Of a DNA stretch of 64,000 bases, positions 16,877 to 25,662 are shown one piece after another. Below the pieces are notes generated by a model. It searched no databases, was not told where the DNA came from, and saw only the letters and a list, made by a program, of their open reading frames with translations. This stretch comes from Ancylomarina sp. 16SWW S1-10-2 (lineage in GTDB: Bacteria; Bacteroidota; Bacteroidia; Bacteroidales; Marinifilaceae). Within the stretch, counting starts at the first letter, position 1, and each line of letters opens with the position of its first letter. Location of the stretch: contig NZ_SADB01000017.1 of assembly GCF_009669305.1 (NCBI RefSeq), forward strand, positions 35,074 through 99,073, given 5' to 3'. The translations under genes and the position numbers were made by a program.

Positions 16877-18121
16877 TTATTTGAAGATATCAGCAAATTT
16901 TTTGCTGTATTCGCCATCGTTAAGTTTTTTAGCTACTTTTTTAAATGCATCTACAGTGTACTTAACATCTTCTAAAGTATGAGTTGCAGTAGGAATTAAA
17001 CGAAGTAGTAATTGTCCTTTAGGAATTACAGGATAGACTACAATTGAGCAGAAAATGCCATAATTTTCTCTAAGATCCATTGTTACTTGAGTTCCTTCAG
17101 CTACATTACCTGAAAGATATACTGGTGTAACTGGAGATTGAGTACATCCAATTTCTAATCCAGCTTCAGTTAATCCTTTTTGAAGAGCTTTTGTGATAGT
17201 AAATAGTTGTTCTCGTAATTCAGGTTTAGTTCTAAGTAATTCTAAACGTTTGATAGATCCTTCAACAAATGGCATTGGAAGTGATTTTGCAAAAGTTTGA
17301 GAACGCATATTGTAGCGTAAGAAACCACATACATCTTCATTACAAGCAACGAATGCTCCAATACCAGCCATAGCTTTAGCGAATGTACCAAAATGAACAT
17401 CAACACCATCTTCAACACCGAAATGTTCAGGAGTACCTGCACCTGTTGCACCCATTACACCGAAACCATGAGCATCGTCAACTAATAAACGGAAGTCAAA
17501 TTCTTCCTTCATAGCAACTATTTCGTCTAATTTACCTAAGTCACCTGCCATACCGAATACACCTTCAGTAATTACAAGGATACCACCACCGGTATTTTCA
17601 GTCCACTTTGTAGCGTGCTCAAGTTGCTTGTGAAAGTTTTCCATGTCATTGTGAGGAAAAACGAAACGTTTCCCTTGGTGTAGTCGCAAACCATCCATAA
17701 TACATGCATGTGATTCAGAATCATAAACGATTACATCATGACGATTAACTAAGGAATCGATGATAGAAAGCATACCTTGGTAACCATAGTTCAAAAGAAA
17801 AGCATCTGGTTTACCAACAAAATCAGCCAATTGAGCTTCAAGTTCTTCGTGACGACTAGTTTGTCCAGACATCATACGAGCTCCCATTGGATATGCAAGT
17901 CCCCATCTTTCAGAAGATTCAGCATCAGCTTTTCTCACTTCAGGGTGATTAGCTAGTCCAATGTAGTTGTTTAAACTCCATGTTAAAACTTCTTTACCAC
18001 GAAATTTCATTCTTGATCCAATTTCGCCTTCCAGTTTAGGAAATGCAAAATATCCATGAGCTTGCTTAGCGTATTGCCCTAGATTTCCTTTTTTTGAGGT
18101 AACTTTGTCAAATATATCCAC
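16877..18121 (-). CDS. Alpha-oxoamine synthase, serine palmitoyltransferase / cysteate acyltransferase-like
   Basis: A 414-residue PLP enzyme of the KBL/BioF/SPT family, which condenses an amino acid with an acyl-thioester. PLP-site motifs are DSESHACIMDGLRL, the Asp-His in LVDDAHGFGVMG, and the Schiff-base Lys in GTFAKAMAG (Lys249). The N terminus is longer than in typical BioF and has the sphingolipid-type WSLNNYIGLANHP and GARMMSGQTSRHEELE. In Bacteroidota such a stand-alone gene usually makes the long-chain base of sphingolipids or, with cysteate, of sulfonolipids. I cannot tell serine from cysteate use by eye. No biotin genes or threonine dehydrogenase are adjacent, which argues against BioF and Kbl. 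Confidence 0.8.
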   Translation of the reverse strand: MDIFDKVTSKKGNLGQYAKQAHGYFAFPKLEGEIGSRMKFRGKEVLTWSLNNYIGLANHPEVRKADAESSERWGLAYPMGARMMSGQTSRHEELEAQLADFVGKPDAFLLNYGYQGMLSIIDSLVNRHDVIVYDSESHACIMDGLRLHQGKRFVFPHNDMENFHKQLEHATKWTENTGGGILVITEGVFGMAGDLGKLDEIVAMKEEFDFRLLVDDAHGFGVMGATGAGTPEHFGVEDGVDVHFGTFAKAMAGIGAFVACNEDVCGFLRYNMRSQTFAKSLPMPFVEGSIKRLELLRTKPELREQLFTITKALQKGLTEAGLEIGCTQSPVTPVYLSGNVAEGTQVTMDLRENYGIFCSIVVYPVIPKGQLLLRLIPTATHTLEDVKYTVDAFKKVAKKLNDGEYSKKFADIFK

Positions 18122-18210
18122 AGTATGTGCTTTTATTGAATTTTAAATATTACGAATGGTGTTCTAAATTTTATTAATGGTAAATTTTAGAAATGAATTC
18201 ATATACTGTG

Positions 18211-18240
18211 CAAAAGTAATATTTTCTAAAAAAAAATCAA
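18211..18240 (-). promoter_or_regulatory. Promoter of the oxoamine synthase gene
   Basis: On the minus strand TTG (18240-18238), 19 bases, then TACTTTTG (18218-18211) followed by C: an excellent Bacteroidota promoter, with about 90 bases of leader before the ATG at 18121. Confidence 0.7.
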
Positions 18241-18459
18241 GCTATAGAAGCATGAGATTTTCTTTGCTTATTAATATTAAATGATATATGGTTAAGATTA
18301 CTATGTTTCGTAACAAGTTTAATTCAATAAAAGTATGAATTTGAACGAATTGAATTTGTAATTCAATCTTAATAATGCTTTTATGTCTGATTAGCTTGTT
18401 AAAAAAATCTAAATGCAACAATATGAGAGCTTGTAATGTTCAATATTGATGGAAAATTC

Positions 18460-18467
18460 TATCTTTG
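18460..18467 (+). promoter_or_regulatory. Candidate -7 box for bamD cluster
   Basis: TATCTTTG followed by C, 33 bases before the bamD ATG. No clear -33 TTG is seen. The rest of the 18122-18500 gap holds only this and the opposite-strand promoter. Confidence 0.5.
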
Positions 18468-18500
18468 CATGATACAAAAATTGTAGAGTCCTATATACTT

Positions 18501-19313
18501 ATGAAAAAATTTCTTTTGTTGATCGTGCTTCTTGCTACGCTTTTAGCTGGATGTAGTGAATATCAAAAACTTCTAAAGAGTAATGATGTTAATCTAAAAT
18601 ACAAAAAAGCAATTGTATATTATAACGAAGAGCAATATGTAAAAGCAGCGACGCTTTTTGAAGAGCTTATACCTATTTTTAGAGGAACAAGTAAGGCCGA
18701 AACTGTAAGTTATTATATGGCTTATTGTAACTACGGAATGGGTGATTATATCACAGGTGGATATTATTTCCGTAACTTCATTAAGAATTTCCCTGATAGT
18801 TCGTATGCTGAAGAGTGTTTGTATATGAGTGCATATTGTTATTATATGGAATCTCCTAAACCTCGATTAGATCAAACGGCAACTTCAGATGCTCTAGATG
18901 CATTACAATTGTATATTAATCGTTATCCAAACTCATCTCGTATTGAGGAAGGTAATAAGTTGATTGACGAATTACAAGATAAATTGGTTTACAAATCATA
19001 TTTAAGTGCTCGTAATTATTTTGATAGAGAGAAATACCCATCAGCTGTTATTGCAATACAAAATGCAATTAATGATTATCCAGGTTCATCATATCGTGAG
19101 GAGTTAAAGTTTATGCTTTTGGAATCTCGTTTTCAGTATGCTGTGAAATCGGTTGATCAAAAACAAAATGAGCGTTACAATCTTGCAAAAGAAGAATATT
19201 TCTCTTTTGTTGATGAGTTTCCAAAAAGTAAGTTTCAGAAGGAATGTGAACGTATGATTAATACGATTGATGCTTATTTTGGAAAAGATAAATCTGCAAA
19301 TGAAGATAAATAG
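18501..19313 (+). CDS. bamD: Outer-membrane assembly lipoprotein BamD-like
   Basis: I start at the ATG at 18501 (MKKFLLLIVLLATLLAGCSEY), giving a classical lipoprotein signal with lipobox LAGC; the frame's earlier ATG at 18465 would spoil it. The ~270-residue protein has TPR-like helical repeats (AIVYYNEEQYVKAATLFEELIP, GGYYFRNFIKNFPDSSYAEE, YPSAVIAIQNAINDYPGSSY), as in BamD, the lipoprotein of the beta-barrel assembly machine. It heads the typical Bacteroidota cluster bamD-rpoZ-coaBC-porD-recN. Confidence 0.9.
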   Translation: MKKFLLLIVLLATLLAGCSEYQKLLKSNDVNLKYKKAIVYYNEEQYVKAATLFEELIPIFRGTSKAETVSYYMAYCNYGMGDYITGGYYFRNFIKNFPDSSYAEECLYMSAYCYYMESPKPRLDQTATSDALDALQLYINRYPNSSRIEEGNKLIDELQDKLVYKSYLSARNYFDREKYPSAVIAIQNAINDYPGSSYREELKFMLLESRFQYAVKSVDQKQNERYNLAKEEYFSFVDEFPKSKFQKECERMINTIDAYFGKDKSANEDK

Positions 19314-19401
19314 TTATAAATTAGAGAAAAGATATTAAAAATTTGTATTTTTGCGAACTGAACTAAAAAATAAACCAATAGATAATAATTCTTTGACAGT
19401 T

Positions 19402-19737
19402 ATGGATTACAAAAAAACGAATGCAGCAGGTTCTACAATTACACGCAATGTTACTGAGTTGAGTATGGAAGTTGGGAATACTTATGAATCGATAATGATT
19501 ATGGCAAAGCGTTCTAATCAAATTGCTGTAGAGCTTAAAACTGAACTGAATAATAAACTTCAAGAATTTGCATCTTTTACTGATAATTTGGAGGAAGTTT
19601 TTGAAAACCGTGAGCAGATTGAGATTTCTAAATATTATGAACGTTTACCAAAACCAACTTTAATTGCGATTGAAGAGTTTATTAATGGTGACATTTATTA
19701 CAGAAATCCTGCTAATGAAACGAGTTCAAATAAGTAA
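19402..19737 (+). CDS. rpoZ: RNA polymerase omega (Rpb6-like) subunit
   Basis: The start is taken at ATG 19402 (MDYKKTNAAGSTITRNVTEL), giving 111 residues; the upstream TTG extension overlaps a promoter-like TATTTTTG at 19346-19353. Bacteroidota omega proteins begin in this way and carry AKRSNQIAVELKTELNNKLQEFA and a conserved YYERLPKPTLIAIEEFINGD tail. It assists assembly of the beta-prime subunit. It lies 88 bases after bamD and 59 before coaC. Confidence 0.9.
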   Translation: MDYKKTNAAGSTITRNVTELSMEVGNTYESIMIMAKRSNQIAVELKTELNNKLQEFASFTDNLEEVFENREQIEISKYYERLPKPTLIAIEEFINGDIYYRNPANETSSNK

Positions 19738-19796
19738 AATTTTGCTTTAATATTTAAGTTCCCTTGAAATAGGGGACTTTTTTAGTTTTACAACTT

Positions 19797-20354
19797 ATGT
19801 TGAAAGATAAGAAAATAATACTAGGTGTTACAGCAAGTATTGCTGCATACAAAGCGGCTACTTTAGTGCGCTTACTTATTAAAAAAGGTGCTACTGTTAA
19901 AGTTATAATGACACCTCTTGCCAAAGAATTCATTTCTCCGGTAACGATGGCTACTCTTTCCAAAAATACTGTTTTGTGTGATTTTTTCAGGCATGATGAT
20001 GGTCAATGGAATAGTCATGTAGATCTTGGATTGTGGGCCGATGTCTTATTAGTAGCTCCAACTACAGCCAATACAATGGCTAAAATGGCTCATGGCATAT
20101 GCGATAATCTATTGTTGACGACTTATTTGTCAGCAAAATGTCCAGTGGTTCATACACCTGCTATGGACCTGGATATGTTCAAACATCCTGCTACACTTCG
20201 TAATATGGAGATCTTAAAATCATACGGTGATAGTTTCATAGAACCATCAAGTGGTGAACTTGCTAGTGGTTTGTTTGGAAAAGGTCGTATGGAAGATCCA
20301 GAGATAATTGTTGCAAAACTTGAAGAGTTTTTTGCTTCAAAAAAAAAAGATTAA
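19797..20354 (+). CDS. coaC: Phosphopantothenoylcysteine decarboxylase half of CoaBC (ends at an A10 tract)
   Basis: A 185-residue flavoprotein half. It has an FMN-binding start (KKIILGVTASIAAYKAATLVRLL), active-site His in WNSHVDLG, VAPTTANTMAKMAHGICDNLL, PAMDLDMF, and a substrate clamp ASGLFGKGRMEDP. The clamp has Ser and Phe where the E. coli enzyme has the Cys-containing ACGD motif; I do not know if that is normal in this phylum. The frame stops six bases after an A10 run. Reading back one base there, or one extra A, fuses it directly to the CoaB half through KKRLIDKKVMVTTGP. It is either a programmed shift, a true split, or a sequence error. Confidence 0.88.
   Translation: MLKDKKIILGVTASIAAYKAATLVRLLIKKGATVKVIMTPLAKEFISPVTMATLSKNTVLCDFFRHDDGQWNSHVDLGLWADVLLVAPTTANTMAKMAHGICDNLLLTTYLSAKCPVVHTPAMDLDMFKHPATLRNMEILKSYGDSFIEPSSGELASGLFGKGRMEDPEIIVAKLEEFFASKKKD
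20339..20348 (+). other. A10 slippery tract at the CoaC/CoaB boundary
   Basis: Ten consecutive A residues read as the end of TCA plus AAA AAA AAA, followed by GAT TAA. The A AAA AAA heptamer suits -1 ribosomal slippage, and runs this long also allow RNA-polymerase slippage. Either event by one base enters the coaB frame and gives one fused CoaBC protein. Confidence 0.7.
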
Positions 20355-20368
20355 TTGATAAAAAGGTT

Positions 20369-21001
20369 ATGGTAACAACAGGACCGACCTACGAAAAGAT
20401 CGATCCTGTTCGTTTTATTGGTAATTTCTCATCTGGAAAGATGGGTTTCTCAATTGCTGAAAACTTAGCTGAAGAAGGTGCTCAGGTAACTCTTATATCT
20501 GGTCCATCAGCATGCCAAACAAATCATCCTAATATTAATAGAATTGATGTTATTTCTGCAAAAGAAATGTACGAGGCATCAATTGAACACTTTCCCAATA
20601 ATGATGGTGCTGTAATGACAGCTGCTGTTGCGGATTTTACGCCTTTGAATCCTGTTGATTCAAAAGTAAAGCGCGGAAAATCAAACTACACGATTGAATT
20701 AACTCCTACACAAGATATTGCTGCATCACTGGGACAGATTAAGACTGAAAAACAATTTTTGGTTGGATTTGCTCTTGAGACTAATGATGAAGAACAAAAT
20801 GCGCAACTGAAACTGAAAAAGAAGAATTTAGATCTGATTGTGCTCAATTCGTTGAATGATTCAGGTGCCGGTTTTCAGCATGATACAAACAAAGTCACCA
20901 TATTCACTAGTGAAGGGCGAATGAAGAAGTTTGATTTAAAGCCAAAATCACAAGTTGCAAAAGATATTGTTGATGAGATAATTCTGAATCAAAATTATTA
21001 A
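20369..21001 (+). CDS. coaB: Phosphopantothenate-cysteine ligase half of CoaBC
   Basis: A 210-residue domain joining 4'-phosphopantothenate and cysteine. It has VTTGPTYEKIDPVRFIGNFSSGKMG at its start (nucleotide site), AAVADFTP in the middle, and VLNSLNDSGAGFQHDTNKVTIF near the end. It is complete. Its frame is open upstream into the A10 tract, with no other start codon before ATG 20369 that would preserve KKVMVTTGP. If no frameshift occurs it would be made by reinitiation 14 bases after the coaC stop. Stand-alone CoaB and CoaC exist in some Firmicutes, so a split pathway could still work. Confidence 0.88.
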   Translation: MVTTGPTYEKIDPVRFIGNFSSGKMGFSIAENLAEEGAQVTLISGPSACQTNHPNINRIDVISAKEMYEASIEHFPNNDGAVMTAAVADFTPLNPVDSKVKRGKSNYTIELTPTQDIAASLGQIKTEKQFLVGFALETNDEEQNAQLKLKKKNLDLIVLNSLNDSGAGFQHDTNKVTIFTSEGRMKKFDLKPKSQVAKDIVDEIILNQNY

Positions 21002-21112
21002 TCAGTTGTTTAGCTCTTAAACAATAATTGAATATTTCTTTAGTTAGCATATTAGGCTTGACAGCTCATTTGTTTTGATTAACTTTAATTTAAAATTTTG
21101 AAACATTTATCT

Positions 21113-22006
21113 ATGCGTAAATTACTTTTTCTTCTTATCGTTATATTTTCAAGTTTGAATGTCTATTCGCAAGAACTTCAATGTAATATTCAAGTTGTAA
21201 GTCAGCAAATTCAAGGTACGAATAAGCAGGTGTTTAGAACGATGCAGACGGCTATTTATGAATTTGTAAACACTAGAAGTTGGACAAATCATATTTATGA
21301 TCAGGATGAGAAGATTGTGTGTAATATCTTGATAAATTTAACAAGCCAAATTTCATCGGATGAATTTAAAGGGACTATGCAGATTCAAGCTCGACGTCCT
21401 GTATTTAACTCTTCTTATAATACCGTTTTGCTGAATTTTAAGGATGATGATATTCACTTTAAATATGCTGAGTATCAGTCTTTGGAGTATAATGAATCTA
21501 ATACGCCAACAAGTTTAACAGCTCTATTAGCTTACTATGCTAATATTATTGTCGGTTTAGACTATGATTCGTTTGCTCTGAAAGGTGGTAGTTCATATTT
21601 TACAAAGGCTGAAGCCATTGTGAATAAGATGCAAAATTCAAAGTATCAAGGTTGGAAATCATACGAAAGTAAGAGTAATAGATATTGGTTAGTTGAGAAT
21701 ATTCTGAATAATTCATACAGCCCTATTCGAGAGTGTATATATCGCTATCACAGATTAGGACTGGATAGAATGTCTGATAAATTAACCGATGGTCGTTCTG
21801 AAATTGCAGAATCCTTAAGATTATTACAGAAAGCTCATCGTGCTAAGCCAGGTTCCTTTTTCCTTCAAATATTCTTTGATGCTAAAGCTGATGAAATAGT
21901 AAATATATTTTCAGAATCATTTAATGAAGAGAAAAAACGTGTTTATACTATTCTAAATGATGTCGATCCAGCCAATTTAACTAAATATGAAAAAATACTT
22001 GAGTAA
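21113..22006 (+). CDS. porD: PorD/DUF4835 family protein (type IX secretion related)
   Basis: The start is taken at ATG 21113 (MRKLLFLLIVIFSSLNVYSQ), which gives a clean signal peptide; a TTG five codons upstream is less likely. The mature ~280 residues contain LQCNIQVVSQQIQGTNKQVFRTMQTAIYEFVN, LLAYYANIIVGLDYDSFALKGG and a tail rich in helices, matching the DUF4835 family that is named PorD in several Bacteroidota annotations. It is presumably periplasmic or outer-membrane associated. Its exact role in type IX secretion is not established by this sequence. It sits between coaB and recN, the usual place. Confidence 0.8.
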   Translation: MRKLLFLLIVIFSSLNVYSQELQCNIQVVSQQIQGTNKQVFRTMQTAIYEFVNTRSWTNHIYDQDEKIVCNILINLTSQISSDEFKGTMQIQARRPVFNSSYNTVLLNFKDDDIHFKYAEYQSLEYNESNTPTSLTALLAYYANIIVGLDYDSFALKGGSSYFTKAEAIVNKMQNSKYQGWKSYESKSNRYWLVENILNNSYSPIRECIYRYHRLGLDRMSDKLTDGRSEIAESLRLLQKAHRAKPGSFFLQIFFDAKADEIVNIFSESFNEEKKRVYTILNDVDPANLTKYEKILE

Positions 22007-22056
22007 GCATAACCTAAATATTGTTTTTACGATTAAACTTATATTCTAAATATAAT

Positions 22057-23712
22057 ATGCTTCAATTTTTAGCTATACAAAACTACACCTTAATCAATCA
22101 AATTGAGATTGATTTTAAAAATGGGTTTTCTATTATAACTGGCGAAACGGGTTCGGGAAAATCTATTCTCTTGGGAGCCTTAGGTCTGGTTTTAGGTCAA
22201 CGACCTGATACGAATATTCTTAAAGATAAGGATCGTAGGTGTGTCATAGAGGCTAGTTTTAATGTTACGAAGTACCATTTGCAAAAATTCTTTGCGGACT
22301 CTGATATGGAATATGAAGAGGAAACAATTTTGCGCCGTGAGATTTTGCCCAATGGAAAGACTCGAGCATTTGTTAACGATTCGCCTGTAAATATAAAACT
22401 CTTAAAAGAGTTAGGTTATAAGTTGATAGATATTCATTCTCAGAATCAAAATTTGGCTTTGGGTGATCCCGAATATCAAATGGGGATTGTTGACACTTAT
22501 GCTCAACATCCTTTTTTGTTAGATGATTATCAGACTCAATTTGAAGCTTATCAGACTATTAAAAAGGATTTAAAAGATCAAGAAGAAATTGCTCGTAAAG
22601 AAAAATCGGATTTAGATTATTTCCAATTTCAATTACAGCAGCTACTTGATGCAAATTTAGTTGAAGACGAACAGGCTCTGTTAGAATCCGAACTTGAGAC
22701 GCTTAATCATGCTGAAGAAATAAAGACAAATTTATTTAAAGCCTCAAATTTACTTAATGAAGGTGATGTTACTATTATATCTTTATTGAAGGAAGCACGT
22801 ACGGCTATTGATCAAGTGAAGAATGTGTTTACAGAAGGGGAGGAGTTCTATAAGAGATTTGAAAGCTCATGTATCGAATTGCAAGATTTAGCCTCTGAAC
22901 TTGAGAAAAGTTACGAATCTATGGAGTTTGATCCTTCTAGAATTAGTCTTCTGAATGAAAAATTGGATACAATCTATGGTCTTCAACAAAAACATCGTGT
23001 AGATTCTATTGAGGGGCTAATTCAAGTAAGGGAAGATTTGGATGAAAAAGTTCAGCGGATTTCATCTAGTGATGACGTGATTGAAAAATTAAAATTACAA
23101 TTGCAAAAGCAAGAGTCTAAACTATCAAAAGCTTCTCAAAAACTAAGTAAAAGTAGAAAATCCGTAATTCCCGAAATTGAAAAAGCATTGGAATCTCAGT
23201 TGATTCAATTGGGTATGGCCCATGCTAAGATTAAGTTTGAGCAGACTGTCATTAACGAATATCAGTATTTGGGCCAAGATTTAATTAGAATTTTATTCTC
23301 TGCAAATAAGAATGGACAACTTGAAGAAATTTCAAAAGTTGCATCTGGAGGAGAAGTTTCTCGTTTAATGTTGAGTATTAAGTATCTCATTTCTGCGTCC
23401 ACAGCCTTGCCATCTATAGTATTTGATGAGATAGACACCGGTGTATCTGGTGAAATCGCTGATAAAATGGGAGTTGTTATGCAAAAGATGGCTGAAAATA
23501 TACAAGTGATTAGTATTACTCACTTGCCTCAGATTGCTAGTAAAGGAACCTATCATTATAAAGTTTATAAAGCTGATGATGAGTTGGAAACCTATTCAAA
23601 TATAGTGCTTCTTGATAAAGAAAGTCGAATAGAAGAGTTAGCTAAAATGCTTAGTGGATCAGACTTGACTCAAGCAGCTATGGAAAATGCTAAAGTCCTC
23701 TTATCTAAATAG
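22057..23712 (+). CDS. recN: DNA repair protein RecN
   Basis: The start is taken at ATG 22057 (MLQFLAIQNYTLINQIEIDF), giving 551 residues, the usual RecN length; the 12 upstream codons are not conserved in type. SMC-like architecture: Walker A GETGSGKS near residue 30, a long coiled-coil centre (about 150-370), signature VASGGEVSRLMLS, Walker B PSIVFDEIDTG and ITHLPQIASKG. RecN acts at double-strand breaks. It closes the bamD cluster. Confidence 0.95.
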   Translation: MLQFLAIQNYTLINQIEIDFKNGFSIITGETGSGKSILLGALGLVLGQRPDTNILKDKDRRCVIEASFNVTKYHLQKFFADSDMEYEEETILRREILPNGKTRAFVNDSPVNIKLLKELGYKLIDIHSQNQNLALGDPEYQMGIVDTYAQHPFLLDDYQTQFEAYQTIKKDLKDQEEIARKEKSDLDYFQFQLQQLLDANLVEDEQALLESELETLNHAEEIKTNLFKASNLLNEGDVTIISLLKEARTAIDQVKNVFTEGEEFYKRFESSCIELQDLASELEKSYESMEFDPSRISLLNEKLDTIYGLQQKHRVDSIEGLIQVREDLDEKVQRISSSDDVIEKLKLQLQKQESKLSKASQKLSKSRKSVIPEIEKALESQLIQLGMAHAKIKFEQTVINEYQYLGQDLIRILFSANKNGQLEEISKVASGGEVSRLMLSIKYLISASTALPSIVFDEIDTGVSGEIADKMGVVMQKMAENIQVISITHLPQIASKGTYHYKVYKADDELETYSNIVLLDKESRIEELAKMLSGSDLTQAAMENAKVLLSK

Positions 23713-23828
23713 AAATGTTTAGAATTTCTGACTAAAGAGTTTATTTAGTCTTAATAAGAGTTATTTTTTTGATTTATTCTAAATAATATTGGTTAAATTT
23801 ACAACCACAAAATTGAAAACTACGAATT

Positions 23829-24668
23829 ATGTCTTATAACTTATTAAAAGGAAAAAAAGGAATCATCTTTGGTGCTTTAAACGATATGTCAATTGCATGG
23901 AAAGTTGCAGAGTTGGCTGTTGCTGAAGGAGCAGAGATTGTTTTAACCAATACGCAGGTTTCTATTCGCATGGGAACTATCGATGAGCTTGCAAAAAAAT
24001 GTAATGCTCCAGTAATTGCTGCTGATGCGACAAATCCTGAAGATTTAGAGAACCTATATACAAAAGCAATGGAACATTTTGGTGGTCCTGTAGATTTTAT
24101 TCTGCACTCTATAGGTATGTCTCCAAACGTACGTAAAGGGAATTCATACGACCAGTTGAATTATGAGTATCTTAAGAAAACTATAGATATTTCAGCTGTT
24201 TCATTTCATAAAGTGATTCAGAAAGCTAAAGAAATGGATGTTGTGTCTGAATGGGGATCTATTGTTGCTTTAACATATGCAGCAGCCCAAAGAACTATGT
24301 ATGAGTATAATGACATGGCTGATGCAAAAGCTATGTTGGAATCTATTGCACGAAGTTTTGGTTATATTTATGGTCGTGAAAAACGTGTTCGTGTAAATAC
24401 TATTTCACAGTCGCCAACAATGACAACTGCTGGTAGTGGTGTGAAAGGTTTCGATAAACTAATTGACTTTTCAGAACGTATGTCTCCACTTGGAAATGCA
24501 AATGCTGAAGAATGTGCTAACTATTGTATTACTCTTTTCTCAGATTTAACTAAGAAAGTTACCATGCAGAATTTGTTCCATGATGGAGGATTTTCAAATA
24601 TGGGAATGAGTTTTAGAGCTATGCAGCAGTATAATAAAAGTTTTGATGATAAATGTGACTGTCAATAG
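23829..24668 (+). CDS. fabI: Enoyl-ACP reductase (NADH), FabI
   Basis: A 279-residue short-chain dehydrogenase of the FabI type, last step of the fatty acid elongation cycle. It has the N-terminal nucleotide fold with GALNDMSIAWKVA, ILHSIGMSP, ALTYAAAQRTMYEYN and the catalytic Tyr-x6-Lys as YNDMADAK, then TISQSPTMTTAGSGV. The C terminus is about 20 residues longer than E. coli FabI and ends DDKCDCQ. Monocistronic, with its own terminator. Confidence 0.93.
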   Translation: MSYNLLKGKKGIIFGALNDMSIAWKVAELAVAEGAEIVLTNTQVSIRMGTIDELAKKCNAPVIAADATNPEDLENLYTKAMEHFGGPVDFILHSIGMSPNVRKGNSYDQLNYEYLKKTIDISAVSFHKVIQKAKEMDVVSEWGSIVALTYAAAQRTMYEYNDMADAKAMLESIARSFGYIYGREKRVRVNTISQSPTMTTAGSGVKGFDKLIDFSERMSPLGNANAEECANYCITLFSDLTKKVTMQNLFHDGGFSNMGMSFRAMQQYNKSFDDKCDCQ

Positions 24669-24689
24669 GTCATTTATTTATGATGTAAA

Positions 24690-24728
24690 TAAAGAGTTTC
24701 CTTTTGAAGGAGACTCTTTTTTTTTGTT
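24690..24728 (+). terminator. fabI terminator
   Basis: AAAGAGTTTCCTT and AAGGAGACTCTTT form a 13-bp stem with a single mismatch, followed by a long T run, 22 bases after the stop. Confidence 0.85.
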
Positions 24729-24980
24729 ATGAAAATTACTTTTAAGAGAGAGTTTGAAAGATAAAACTTAGTTTTTTTTACTGTATAGTTACAGCCTAGG
24801 TATTCCTAGTCTATAATTTTTATAATTACCTTAGAAATTGTACATTTGTGTCTGATTTTTGAGGGACTTGATTATATTTCTTTTTAATCCTCTTTAGTCG
24901 ATAAATAAAGAATTTTCAATCGAATTTTGTCAAATGGATAACATTGGTAGAATGAAATTTGATTCATCTAAAATAAATTA
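24729..24980. other. Leader region of the cysC-cysD-cysN genes
   Basis: The only signal I see is TACATTTG at 24841-24848, a possible -7 box 132 bases before cysC without a good -33 element. No riboswitch (SAM or otherwise) is recognisable. Confidence 0.35.
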
Positions 24981-25589
24981 ATGAGTACCATAGCAACTAA
25001 TATTCATCCTGTTTTCGACCGAATTATTGGTAGAGAAGAGAAGGAACTATTTTTAAAACAAAGAGCACGAGTTATTTGGATGACTGGACTTTCAGGATCT
25101 GGAAAAACAACAATTGCTATTGGGGTCGAAAAAGAACTTCAGAAGAGAGGTTTTTTAACTCAAATACTTGATGGCGATAATATTCGTACAGGAATTAATA
25201 AAAATTTAGGTTTTTCAGAAGAGGATAGATTTGAGAATATTCGTCGTATTGCTGAGGTTTCAAAGCTATTTGTTAATTGTGGCATCATAACTATTAATTG
25301 TTTTGTTAGTCCTACTCTTGCTATTCGCGAACAAGCGAAGGAGATTATTGGAGATGCTGACTTTAGAGAAATTTATGTTAATGCATCATACCAAGAGTGT
25401 GAGAAAAGAGATGTTAAAGGCTTGTATAAAAAAGCTCGTAATGGTGAAATTAAGAATTTTACGGGTTTAGATGCTCCATTTGAAGCACCTAAAAATGCTT
25501 TTTTAGAAATAAAAACGGCTGACATGTCGATTGAAGAATCTGTGGATTGTTTGGTAAAAGCTATTTTATCAGATATAAAGCAAGCTTAA
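24981..25589 (+). CDS. cysC: Adenylylsulfate (APS) kinase
   Basis: A 202-residue kinase phosphorylating APS to PAPS. It has the P-loop GLSGSGKTT near residue 40, DGDNIRTGINKNLGFS, and the typical FVSPTLAIREQA and YKKARNGEIKNFTGLDAPFE. It precedes the two ATP sulfurylase subunits, so the cluster goes from sulfate to PAPS. There is no PAPS reductase or sulfite reductase nearby. Confidence 0.95.
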   Translation: MSTIATNIHPVFDRIIGREEKELFLKQRARVIWMTGLSGSGKTTIAIGVEKELQKRGFLTQILDGDNIRTGINKNLGFSEEDRFENIRRIAEVSKLFVNCGIITINCFVSPTLAIREQAKEIIGDADFREIYVNASYQECEKRDVKGLYKKARNGEIKNFTGLDAPFEAPKNAFLEIKTADMSIEESVDCLVKAILSDIKQA

Positions 25590-25662
25590 TTTTAAAATAA
25601 TAATAAAAACAATATACTGCTTATTGTGTTTAGTCACAGAAGAGTAAATAAATTTTTTTCGA

